A stretch of 64,000 nucleotides of DNA from Haematococcus lacustris. Its lineage: Eukaryota > Chlorophyta > Chlorophyceae > Chlamydomonadales > Haematococcaceae. Each line of letters starts with the position of its first letter. Positions within the stretch are counted from its first letter, which is position 1. Made by a program: the position numbers and the translations under genes. This document shows positions 26,101-36,600 of the stretch, in pieces. Under the pieces are notes generated by a model, which saw nothing but the letters and a program-made list of their open reading frames with translations, searched no databases and was not told where the DNA came from. Location of the stretch: contig JASKMD010000025.1 in NCBI GenBank assembly GCA_030144725.1, positions 2,027,716 through 2,091,715 on the forward strand. Reading direction: 5' to 3'.

Positions 26101-28404
26101 ACCCACGTGGGCTCACACATACACCCATGGGCAAAGCCGTGCAGCCGCACCATGTTGACAACCAAGAGCAGATCCAGGTGCTGCCTAGCGCCCCACCCAC
26201 CCACCTGCCCACCCACCTGCCCACCCACCCACCTGCCCACCCACCCGCCTGCCCACCCACCTGCCCACCCACACTTTCCCGCCTGCCCAACCCTCCTGCC
26301 CGCCCACTCTGTCTCGTCTGCTGGCTGCTGCTGTGACTCCTCCAGGTGTTTGACTGGACCCTTTGCAGCGAGCCTGATCTGGACTCCCACAGGTTCAAAG
26401 ACATCATCCAGGCCGCCATAGCCACAGGTGGGAATCGCTTCAGGGGCAGCCGCCTGCCCTACCCTGACTCTGCCCTGCACCTGCTGTTTTCTTGCCCTGG
26501 CCCACTCTGCCCTGCGCCCCTCCTCCCTGCTATGGCCCTCTTCTTCTCAGCACTGCCCCTCCTCCCTTTGCCCTGCCACTCTCCTGCTGCACAGCTCTCC
26601 CCCCAACCCTGCCTTCTTTCCTCCATCTGCCCTGCCCTGCCTCATGCTCATCATCCGTCTGCCCTCCCCTGCCCTCCCCTCCCCTCCCCTCCCCAGCCTA
26701 TCCTTACCTCCCTCCACTCTACTTCTCCCCCTCCATGTATGCACCACATACTCAGAAGAAGTGCCTGTCTTCAAGGCATTCACCGCTTGGGCCAAGAAGG
26801 TGGCAAAGCTGCCAGTACCGGCCGACCCGCTGCGCAAGCGGACAGGCGGGCTCAGCACCTCTGCCCTGGTCGCTGCTGCAGCAGGCACCGGCAGCACTGC
26901 ACTAGCAGCTGTACGTAAGAAGGTAAGAGGCGGCTACCAGAGGCCACAGGGGCGTAGCCGCAGCATGCAAGAGTGCACTTGCAATTGATGGGTGAAGGGA
27001 TGGAGCGGCAGGAGTCGAGGGGAAGGAGGGAGGGAACACGGGAGTGTTAGGCTCAGGTTTGGGCTAGGTCAGGGTGGGAAATTGAAAAACCTTACGCCAA
27101 CCTAAAATCGAACCCTCATCCCAGAAGCTGAGGGGTAGGAGGCAGGTGTCGAGGAAGAGTTAGGTTAGGCTCGGGTTAGGGTCAGGGTTAGGGTTAGTGG
27201 GAAGGGGAAGAACCCTGACACTAACCTAACCCCTAAACATTAACCCCAGGAGCTAGGAGGGAGGGGTTAAGGGAGGGAGGGGGGAAGAAGAGCAAAGCGG
27301 TAATGGTGGAAAGGGGTGGCGATTGGTAGACTTCAAAGAGCAATGAGAGCTTGTGGCTGCTGCTCACAGAGAGCTGAGGCAGCAGACGCGTTCTTTGACC
27401 AGCTGGCCGAGAAGTACGGAGGCAAGCAGAAGTCGGACAAGGGCAAGAAGCGCAAGAAGGTGGGCAGGCCAATGACTGGCATGCTGCTCTAACACAAGCT
27501 CTAGTGCCTGGCTCCCTGCCCCTCTTCAGGATTGTCTGCTCTGTGGGGCATGGGGGCTCTGTGGGGCAGGGGGGGCAGGGGGGCTCTGTGGGGCAGGGGG
27601 GGCATGGGGAGCTCTGTGGGGCTCTGTGGGGCAGGGGGCAGCAGCATGAGGGACCCTGAGGCCAGCATGGTGCATGCGGTGGCCGCTGCTGCTAGTCTGA
27701 CTGGCTAATGCTGTGATGAGGCCTGTCACTGCTGCCACTGGTGCTGCTACTGCAGTGATCCTGTTTGGGTAATAAGATTGCTTTTGCTCTTTTTCATGCT
27801 CCTGTTCATGCTTCCTGTTCCTGTTCCTGTTCCTGTAAGCCTGGCTTTTATTACCACTGGGGTCGTCCTCTATGCTCCCACCTGCTTCGTTTCTGCTGCT
27901 GTTCAGGGACAGGCACCAGAACCCGCAGAGCCAACTGACGAGGAGTTTGAGGCCATCCAAGCCCGCATGCTTGGCCGACGCAGCGCTGCCCCTGCCAGTA
28001 GGACCGACCCCTCAACGTCTGACCATGACCAGGAGGCGCAGGAGGAAGGGGGGGAGGAGACAGCAGCAAGACCTCCCAAGAAAACAGCAGGGAGGCAGCA
28101 GAGTGGCAAAAAGTCAAAACAAGCAGGCAAGAAAGCAGCAGGGAGGAAAGCAGATGAGGAGGAAGAGGAGAAGGAGGGGATGGAGTCAGAGGGGGAAGGG
28201 GACGATGTGAATGCAGCGGTGAAGAGCGCAAAGGTTGCAAAGGGTAAAGCTGCACATGGTTCAGGCACAGGCGGTGCAGTTGCACATGACGACCTTAGCC
28301 GACCAGCCAAGAAGGCCAAGGGAGCAGCAGCGAAGGACACGGCTGCAGCCCCAGTTCCAGTTCAGACGGCAAAGGCGGGGAAGAGAGGCAAGAATGGCAA
28401 GTGA
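23188..28404 (+). CDS. DNAJC9: DNAJC9 / plant dnaJ-6-type J-domain protein, 9 exons, complete
   Basis: By family this is a nuclear type-C Hsp70 co-chaperone; animal DNAJC9 is also a histone chaperone. Exons are 23188-23211, 23285-23383, 23754-23815, 25309-25438, 25745-25822, 26346-26427, 26756-26922, 27370-27459 and 27907-28404. All have GT-AG borders and consistent phases; the total is 1230 nt, giving 409 residues. The J domain covers residues 1 to about 70, with HPD at 33-35 (LKLHPDKN) and the typical [20 protein letters not shown]. Next comes the DNAJC9-specific region ([39 protein letters not shown], then [11 protein letters not shown]). The C-terminus is a long Lys/Glu-rich, NLS-like tail, longer than in animals. 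Exon 7 may start three bases later (a second AAG). Intron 3 contains an antisense Fanzor-like remnant, intron 5 a CCCA-rich repeat and intron 7 a short run of telomere-like repeats. The gene converges on the giant minus-strand gene. Confidence 0.9.
24257..24808 (-). mobile_element. Truncated TnpB/Fanzor-like element (copy B), antisense in DnaJ intron 3
   Basis: Reading on minus: a 5' module (24808 to about 24721, shared with copy A), then an open frame from 24724 to 24473 with [20 protein letters not shown] and a Pro/Lys/Gln-rich end, then about 215 bp of non-coding DNA down to 24257. DRDxNAALN is the third RuvC motif of TnpB/Fanzor nucleases (OrfB_Zn_ribbon end); it carries the last catalytic Asp. 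The first two RuvC motifs and the zinc-finger CxxC pair are missing, so the nuclease is dead. The 3' non-coding part matches copy C almost base for base and both stop at the same base (…CAATGAATG), which fixes the element end. Function in the host intron is unknown. Confidence 0.75.
26181..26300. repeat. CCCAC-rich imperfect repeat in DnaJ intron 5
   Basis: About 120 bp of irregular CCCACCCACCTG-type repeats in the intron before the exon starting at 26346. It is open in several frames but carries no gene. Confidence 0.8.
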
Positions 28405-28529
28405 GCTGAAGCAGCAAGGCCGGGCTGTGGGGCTACCATGTGTGATGTGCAGTGTGGCATGTGTGATGTATGATCTGTATGGCTGTGTTGTGTGACGCAC
28501 AACGTCTGGCGTGCGCTGTGTCCAGTGTC

Positions 28530-29264
28530 CTCAACTCATCATCATCTATCACCAATCTATCATCATCCCCTATCACTCAATCTGTGTGGTCTGGCGAAGG
28601 CATTTGCATGTTCACTCGCCCTTTGCCCTTTGGTCGGAGTGCCCTTTGCCCTTTGCCCTTTGGTCGGAGTGCCCTTTGCCCTTTGCCCTTTGGTCGGAGT
28701 GCCCTTTGGGAGTGTGAGAGTGAGTGACATCGCCTCCTGGGTATAATTAGGAGCTCAGCAGGTGTTAGCTGATATGAGCCTAGTGGGGCAAAAGCCAAGC
28801 CAGCACCACAGCCAGGCAGGTGGGTAGACAGGGACTGCAATGCAGCGCTCAACATGCAGCGCATTGGGGAGAGCAAGTGGCGCCCGCTGGAGCTGTGTTA
28901 CTGGCCAGACCAGGGAGCGCTACCAGCCAAGGGCAAGGAGTACCCTGGCCTGGGCTACAAGCGAGTGCGAGACAAGCCACCCAAGGCCCAGCAGCAGCAG
29001 CAGCAGCCTGCTATGGCACAGTAGTGTGTGCCCCCCCCCCCCCCATTTAAAGCTGTCATCAGCTTATAATTAGTGCATGTTTTGTCATGCCTAATCTATG
29101 CATAGCCCTGTCACAGGGGTCAGGCAATGCTGTAGGTGGTAGGCGACCGTGACCATGTGTATGCCATGTATAGGCCATGTGCATGCCATGCGATGGGAAC
29201 TCCACACAGACAAAAACACCGTTTTGTAGTGGTTCACAATTAGTGTGTTCGACTGCAATGAATG
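28530..29264 (+). mobile_element. Truncated TnpB/Fanzor-like element (copy C), just after the DnaJ stop
   Basis: It begins with the 5' module shared with copy A (28530-28620), followed by three copies of a 30-bp repeat. A nuclease remnant runs from 28788 to the TAG at 29022-29024 (about 78 codons) with [20 protein letters not shown], the RuvC-III motif, and ends in poly-Gln. After a run of C, 220 bp of 3' non-coding DNA match copy B and end at 29264. Short hairpins in this part are AAGCTG-TCAT-CAGCTT and CCCTGT-C-ACAGGG. Only the C-terminal end of the nuclease is left. The element may overlap the 3' UTR of the DnaJ gene. Confidence 0.75.
28617..28706 (+). repeat. Three copies of a 30-bp repeat inside element copy C
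   Basis: The unit is a triple CCCTTTG-type run followed by GTCGGAGTG; the first copy is shortened by one CCCTTTG step. It replaces the piece that follows the 5' module in copies A and B, so it probably arose locally after insertion. Confidence 0.8.
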
Positions 29265-29301
29265 ATGATGATGTGGCTTACACCGCTTAAGCCGTCAGCC
29301 G

Positions 29302-29855
29302 TTAGGCTGCTTGGCCGCCCTCCCCCTCTAGGGGTTCGGGACTTTCTGCAACGCAGTTCAAAGCAAGGTGTACAAACAAAGGTGCACATGGGCTCAACAT
29401 GAAGTCATGCAAGTTCTCATTATTGTTCTGAAAAGACATGGCAAACTCCGCCTGCTGCCTGATGGATCTCGTGGCAGTGTACTCAAAGATGAAATGCATG
29501 GCGTCATCGACTACCCCCTCTGTGCATCTTGTGCATGTGCGATCAATGAAAGTTACCCCCTCAAACCGGGCCTTCTCCACCCCCAAACCGCTGTTGCCTA
29601 ACCTGAACCTAGTCAAGCTCGTGCGGACCTCTGTAGAGAGCTGTCTGTTCAGCAGGTGTGGTGCCATGTGATTGATGCCAGTGCCGTCCCCATGCTTGAA
29701 CCATTCAGCATAGGAGCATCTCTCCCGATGCAACGTCTCAGGCAAACGTCTCCCTCAAAACCAGCCCAACGCCTCTCCCACCTCTCAAGCCACTTGACTT
29801 CCGAAGCCTTGGTGCCTAGGACCATGTGCAGTGGAGTTGACGGTTGACGTGACAA
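29302..29855 (-). pseudogene. 3' remnant of a non-LTR retrotransposon reverse transcriptase (zf-RVT region)
   Basis: The minus-strand frame 29745-29302 contains TRFRLGNSGLGVEKARF, then CTRCTEGVVDDAMHFIFEYT and an open tail to a stop. This is the zinc-binding segment found after the reverse transcriptase in LINE ORF2 proteins. The spacing is Cx2C-x9-H-x4, but the last ligand is Tyr (codon at 29479-29481) where the intact element at 63436 has Cys. Upstream coding continues in another frame (WLERWERRWAGFEGDVCLRR, to 29855), so there is a frameshift near 29745. No RT core is present. Confidence 0.65.
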
Positions 29856-29870
29856 GGGCAGATGTAGTCT

Positions 29871-30600
29871 GTTTAAGCGTGATCACCCCCCAGTCGGGAA
29901 TCCATTATGTGCTATCATCGACAACGTAGGCACATGAAAACAGACTCCATGTAGGAAACCCAGGAGGATGCCGTTTGATGGGACAGCCTGAACGGTGTCG
30001 GCCGTCATGTCAATGTTCAGCGTCAGCTGGTTGTGTACCTTTGAAACAAGGGGTTACAAAAACAAAGAAGGGGAAAAAGTGGAACAAAGAGGATTAGCAC
30101 CGTTTGTGGAGGTTAGAAAGGGGATGCACAAAACCAGACTCTTTAAAAACTCACCCTCCAAATGTAAGGACGGCCCCGAGGAATCACCTCCCCTCGCAAG
30201 CACCCAAAATGCGGAAAGAGACGCCCGACTAAAAACAAACAAACTCCCCTCCCCACCACCCAAACCCTGACTCCCCACCGCCCGGGCCCCTTGGAGCAGC
30301 AGCTCACCCAGCCACCCACCCACCCACCCACACACACTGCTGCACTCCTATATAGCCATCAGGTCATCAACGATAGGTTGTTGTCTGGCAAGTCTGTTAG
30401 GCCTGGCGGCCGTAGGGTCAGGCCCCTGCTTTAGGTCAACAAACCCACACCCTAACAATTGCGATGCAGCTGTTCATTGTGAAGTATGTATGAAGCTCAT
30501 CCCTTCTGTCTACTGTGCTTAGCCATCATTTGAGGCACGCTGCCAACCCTGTCACATCCTGCCGTGCTTTGTAGCTTGGTTTACCGCCGCGACCTCTTCA
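29871..30600. other. Between convergent genes; no gene seen
   Basis: This is the 3' flank of the giant minus-strand gene. It holds a short CCCA run (30306-30330) and one 91-codon plus-strand frame at 29995-30270 with Lys/Pro-rich content that I do not recognise and do not call. Nothing else is visible. Confidence 0.4.
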
Positions 30601-33600
30601 TCACACACCCAGCCTAGGCCTCAATGGCGCAGGAGGCAGCGCTGCCTGCCCCACCGGCGTCAACGAGAGTCGACCCAGCGCGGCACGTCCCGGGCTACCG
30701 AGCCCAGCGCTTGCTGCGCGCGGAACCAGCGCCAACGCCCTCCGAGCCGCTATGCGCTGCTCTAGGTCCAGTAAGCACCGCGCCCCGTCCTCGAGCAGGT
30801 CGTCCCACACCATGTCGACCAGCTGTGTGCAGACGCTGGCTTCGGCCTCGTCCAGACAGGCCGCCCAGCTGCGCTCCTCCTCGTCTGTTGACAAAGAACA
30901 TACCAGAGTTGGAGCTGGGTGAGTGGGAAATGGGAGTTGTGACGATGGTGGGTTAACAGTGTTGCTACCATCAGCCTGGTATAGCAACATGGGGTGTTGG
31001 AGAGTGAGAGGAGTTTATGGTTGCTACCCAGGCTACTGCTGGAGGTGAGGCTCATGGCACACGAGGAGGCTGTGGCGCTAGCATGTGGCTGCAGAGAGCC
31101 AGCATACCAGAGGTCACATCAGACAGGGACAGCCAAACGGCTTTGCTAGCACATTGTTTGCACTCCAGCTGTGCAGAGTGGCACAGTCATCCTACCCTGC
31201 CATCACAGCTTGATGTGGACTGCCATGACCTTCTTTACTCAGCACACTGCTCTGCCAGACCTGCCGCTGGCGCATCTCACCCTGTTCCCCCCTCAACTCA
31301 CTTGCTTCCTGGGCAAAGAGCTTGTCCAGGTCTGCCCTGTCCCGCACCACAGTGCTGCTCCACGCCTGCACCTGCTGCTGCACCGCCGCAACCAGCGCTG
31401 CAGGGCTGGGCAGAGGGCGGGTGGGGCGGCGCGGACGGAACACCAGCGGGTCCTGCAATGGCATACATTGGCACATCAACCCTGAGGGCCAGGACCAGGG
31501 TCAGTGTCGAGGTTGGAGTCAGGGCCAGGACCAGGGTCAGTGTCGAGGTTGGAGTCAGGGCCAGGACCAGGGTCAGTGACGAGGTTGGAGTCAGGGCCAG
31601 GACCAGGGTCAGTGTCGAGGTTGAAGCCAGGGCCAGGGCCATGGTCTGGTTTACAGTCAGTGCTGGATGCATTGCTAGGCTGGCCCACCGGACTCTGCCT
31701 GGCCCTCTGACCAGCAAGGGGGGTGGACCTTGGGTTCCTGACCTTGATGCGCCCTGCTGCCCTGTAGATGCCCAGCAGGGCCTCATTGGCCGCGTCGTAC
31801 AGCAGCTTGTTGGCAATGTGCTGCTCGTCGCTGACGCCCTCTATCTGGCGCTCCAGGGCCAGGAACATATGCAAGCTCAGGGGCTCCCGACCCACCTCCA
31901 GGAACTGGCAGCAGGCAGAAGGGCAGCAGGCAGGCACAAAAGCTGGCAGAAGCACAGGCAGAAGCACAGGCACAAAAGCTGGCAGAAGCACAGGACTGGC
32001 AGTAGGACAGGTAGGCAGGGTAGCAGGCAGCAGTGATGGGTGGAGGTAGGATGGTAAGCAGGGCGGAAGTGAGGACTGCAGACTGGGCAGGCAATGGGCA
32101 CGTGCATCAAGCTTGCAGCAGCGTACAGTCTTGTAACAATGTCGACATGCCAGGCGGTCAGCCATACACCACATCATGGACATGGCCTGACAGGCAGGCA
32201 GCCGTGCGTCATGTGATGGACATGGCCTGTCAGGCAGGGCAGGCGGCCCAGCTTACCTCAGGCAGCACCTGGGTGTCAGCCAGCCAGCTCTGCACCACGC
32301 CCCCCACATAGCTGGCCACCGCCTGCTGGGACATGTCCACAGTGGGGGGGAGGGGGGCCTCCTCCACAGGTGCTGGGGGCGGCACCGGGGGAACCACATA
32401 GCTGTTGGGGTTGAAAGCCAGGGGGGTGGAGGGGGACTCCAGGTCGTCCTCTTGCCACCTGGGATCAGCCCATGGAGCTCAGGTTAGGGCGCGCTTGTAG
32501 TGGCAGTGGGATTGATGGTGGCAGTAGGGGTGATGGTGGTAGTGGGAGTGCAATAGGGGTGACAACAGCAGGTTTGCATAGACGAGGTGGCTGCAGCATC
32601 AGGGACAATCAGGGCTATGCAGCAGAGTGTGTGCAGCACCACTGAACGAGTATTTGCCTGCATGCAGCATGACTGAATGCCGCCCGCGCCCCGCACATGG
32701 CACAATAGCAGCCAGGACCAGTTAGTGCTGCTACCACCTGCCAGCTTTCACCTCAGGTCATCTTGTGTATACTTCTCGCTGCTACTGCTGCTGCTGCTAC
32801 TCTCGTCTGAGTCAGCGCTGTTCAATGGCAGGGAGCCCCGGCGTAAGGTGGTGGCCATCCAGGCAGGTGAGCTAGGAGGGGGGCTGTCCTGGCCTGGGCT
32901 GACAGGAGACGTGGCGAGGGGGGAGTCTGGGGCGGGCAGGGCAGGCTGCCGCACGCTGGCAGCGGCCTGGGTGCCTGGCAGCGCGTGTACGCCGCCAGCC
33001 ACGCTGACAATGACCTGCAGCAAGGACGAGCCCCAGGCAGGCGGCCTGCGTCATGGCCGCTCTCGCCTCTGCTGAGGCAGGGGTAGGAGCCACTAGCCCC
33101 TTCACCACCTATGTAGCTCGCAGGGTTGCTGAGCAGGTCGCTGGTATGCCCATATGCCCATGAAGTAGAGGCTGTGCTGTGTGCATGGCTGCCCACCAGC
33201 CTAGAGTTCACAGGCTGGGTCTACAGCGCCTGGCTGCCCTGATGGCTGCCTCACCTCTACGCTGTCTGCCAGGGCGTGGTCCACCTCCCGCTCGACATAC
33301 TGCGCCACAGCCTGTGCCCGGTCCAAGGGGCCTGCAGCCAGCCAGAGTGACTCAGGGCTCAGGCACAGCCAGAAGGAGTGCAGCCTGGTCCAACAGGAAT
33401 CCGGCCTTGTCTCCTATCCCTTTCCGTGACCATGATCACGGTTTGTTACACCCCTGTTTGCCTGTCACCCTATGCCAAGCCACATTGAGCGGGATGAGCC
33501 CAAGAGTCCCAGAGGTTGAGCCAGACATGGTATGGTGAGGTCAGGACCAGCCAGTACCTGCCCTATCTCTTGCCACTGGCCTGACCTTGTCCTCCTCGTG

Positions 33601-36600
33601 GCAGGCTGCTGAAGCCAGGGTGGTGGTGAGGTGGCGTGAGGCAGGGTGGAGGAGGGCAGGCAACAAAGATGACAGACAGGGACAGAGCCAATCAGAGCCA
33701 GTTATGCTCACCTGTTGTTTGCACAGCAGGCGGCTCCGCCACAACCTCTGTGGCTGAGGCTGGCTTAGGGGACAGGGCCGATGCGTCCACCTCCAGGTCT
33801 GCTTCCAGGCCATCAAAGCTCATGCTGTAATCATCCAGTGCTGACGCCCTCGGCCCTTCCAAGCCTGCGCCAGCCCAATGGCACAACAGCACAGCCAAAC
33901 AGGCGTTACAATGGGTTAGCAGGCATGCAGGCAGGTGGTGTAGGAGCTGATCTAGGCAAAGAAATGTTTAGGTGGTGCTACTAGGCAGTCTAGCTGTTGC
34001 AATGCCACATAGAAGAACAATGCTACACAGTGACACATCCGCTAGAGCTCCTGGTGTGGGTGTTGTTCACCTGCTGCTGCCCCTAAAGGGCTTCTGCCCC
34101 CAAAGGAATCTGCCAATGTGTGCAGCAGGCAATGGCACCCTGACTGCGCCAAGGCAGCCACCAAGTTCGGCTGAGAGACCACAGCACCGCGTCAAACCCG
34201 CACAGCTATCCACCCACCTGGCAGAGAGGAGGAAGTGTCGCTGGGTTCCAAACCAACAGCCAGGGAGGATTGCTCTGTGGTCAGGGCGGGCAGCGTGTCT
34301 GGCTGCGCGGGTTCCTGGTGAGGCTCCCTGGAAGCCACGTCCGCAACTGCTGCCTGCGCTGGGAGTAGTGTTGGGCTGTGACCTCCTGCAGGCTTGATGT
34401 CCTCGGCCCCTGGTGAGGGGGCAAGGGGGGAGTGGTGGCTGCCAGCTGCAGCGGCGGTGTCCGGGCGGGTTGCGGCTGCCAGCGTGGGTGGGGGCAGGGG
34501 CGAAGGGAAGTCCGTACTGACTGCTGCTGGCTCGTGCTCATCCTCAGAGTCAGTGGATGCTATGGACAGAATGGACAAGGCGTGCGCAGCTACCTCGACA
34601 TCATCCCCCGCTGCAACTGCTTCCCTTTGAGCCTCGTCAACATGTGCCTGCACTGCTGCTGGCCGCCTGACCACCTCTGACATCCCAGGCGTCAGCTGCT
34701 GGGAGGCTGTCAGGGTAGAAGGGGCTGCTGTGGGGGACATCTCTGCCTGCAAGGGGCTCGCTTTGGGGCCATGCCCAGCCACAACACCAGCTGAGGTGGG
34801 CTGGGTGGCTGTGAAGCCAGTGTTGTTGTCATCGTCGTCACTGCTGGCAGCCACCAGAGCCTCGTCCTCGTCCACCTCGTCCACCTCTGCAGAGCTCTCT
34901 GGTGAGGGGGCAGGGGGGCTTGCAGACGGCCCAGCAGCAGGCCCTGGTGGGGACACTGCCTGGATGGCGGCAGCAGCAGCCACTGAGGCAGAGGGCACCT
35001 GCGGCTGCTCCTCCTCCCCCTCCTCCCCCTCCTCCTCCTCAGCGGCTTCTACCTCAGCGTTGGTGATCTGCAGTGGGACACGTCGTTGATGCAGGACCAT
35101 GGATGGTCAAGGCCCCTGCCAGTCGAGCTAGACACTGCAACGAGCCACTGCTGGCATTTATACAACGGTGGCTCAGCTGCCTTGTGATTCATAGCTCTAT
35201 CAATATGCACCTCAGCCATGTTCTCACAGCAGTGTGGAGACAGACGTACAGAGTCCATGAGTATGCATATAGCAGCAATGCCGGCTGGCAAATGCTGCTA
35301 GATGATCATGATAATAATGATGATGATGACATAGCAGGGTATGGCCAGAGGAGGAGGGTGAGGTGGGAGGGGGCAAAGGTAAGGCTGAGCTGGCAATGCA
35401 CACACTGGCGGCAGGCTAGGGCGCACCTGGTATTGTCCCAGGTCCTCTGACTGCTGTGAGACCCTGCCTAACGAGTCATCGTCATCTTCATAAGCCCCTG
35501 CATGCATCACACTCAGGTCACACCGTCTGTGGCCCATGCAAGCCTTGCATGGTGGAGAGATTCACCAAGTCAGCCTCAGCTTTGGCCTTGGCTAGGGTGG
35601 TAATGCCATCAGGTGGGGTCGCTGCAATTACCGGCAGTGAGGTTGAAGGCTGCCTGCATGTCCTCCAGCTCATCCTCCTCCTCTTCCTCCTCTTCATCAT
35701 ACTCGTTGTCCTGCTCGTATGACTCCTCAGGTGCCTCTAGCTGCTGCGACTCACTGCTGCTGCTGCTCTGGATGGCGTCAGACGCATCAGCAGGGGTGGG
35801 CACCCTGGTGCTGGGGGCTGGCACACTGGCCTGCTCAGGGTGAGGGAGAGCAACTGAAGATGCAGCTGATGAGGTAGAGGAGGAAGAGGAAGAAGAAGAG
35901 GAGGAGGATGAGGAAGAAGAAGAAGAGGAGCTTGAGGAAGTGGGAGAGTGGGTCGTAGATGAGGCAGTGGGAGGCTGCATAGGGTGGATATTAGTGTGAG
36001 CCATGTCTGCCTTGTCAGTGGCAGAAGCAGTGGGTGCCATTGGCACATCGGCCAGTGGCACGGAGGCTGACAGCTGGCCTGAAGAGGGACGGCCCGACGC
36101 CTGGTCCTCCTCCTCTGTGCTGCTCAACTGTCTCAGCCCCTCCTCTCCTCCTTCTTCCACAATGCTGCCAATGTCAAAGCTCTGGGAATAGGCAGCAGAT
36201 GCCTCCAGATGCCTTGCCTGTGGGCCCATAGCCACCGGCACGCTGACAGTGAGCACCACTGGCTCAGCCTGTGGCAAAGACCCTGTGGAGTCCCTCAGCT
36301 CCAGAGCAGTGCTGGTGGGCTGTGCAGAGCCTGGGCTGCACCGGGGATCTCCAGGTACTTCAGGAGGGACCAGGGTGCTGCTGGGTGCTGCTTCAGCGGA
36401 GTTGGAGGGGCTGGTGGATGGGCGCGTTGACGGGGCACGGCTTGGGGTAGCAGCGGGCTCGGATGTGGCTAAGGCCATGGTGGCCACAGACGACACAGAA
36501 GAGGGGCTGGAGGAAGGGGCAGAGGCCGTGGAGGAAGAGGAGGAGGAGGAGGAGGAGGAGGAAGGGGTGGAGGAGGGTTGGGACTGAGCTGTTTCATCAA

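Noticed and set aside
27165..27205. Telomere-like GGGTTAGGGTTAG run
   Set aside because: Only a few irregular units inside a DnaJ intron; not a chromosome end.
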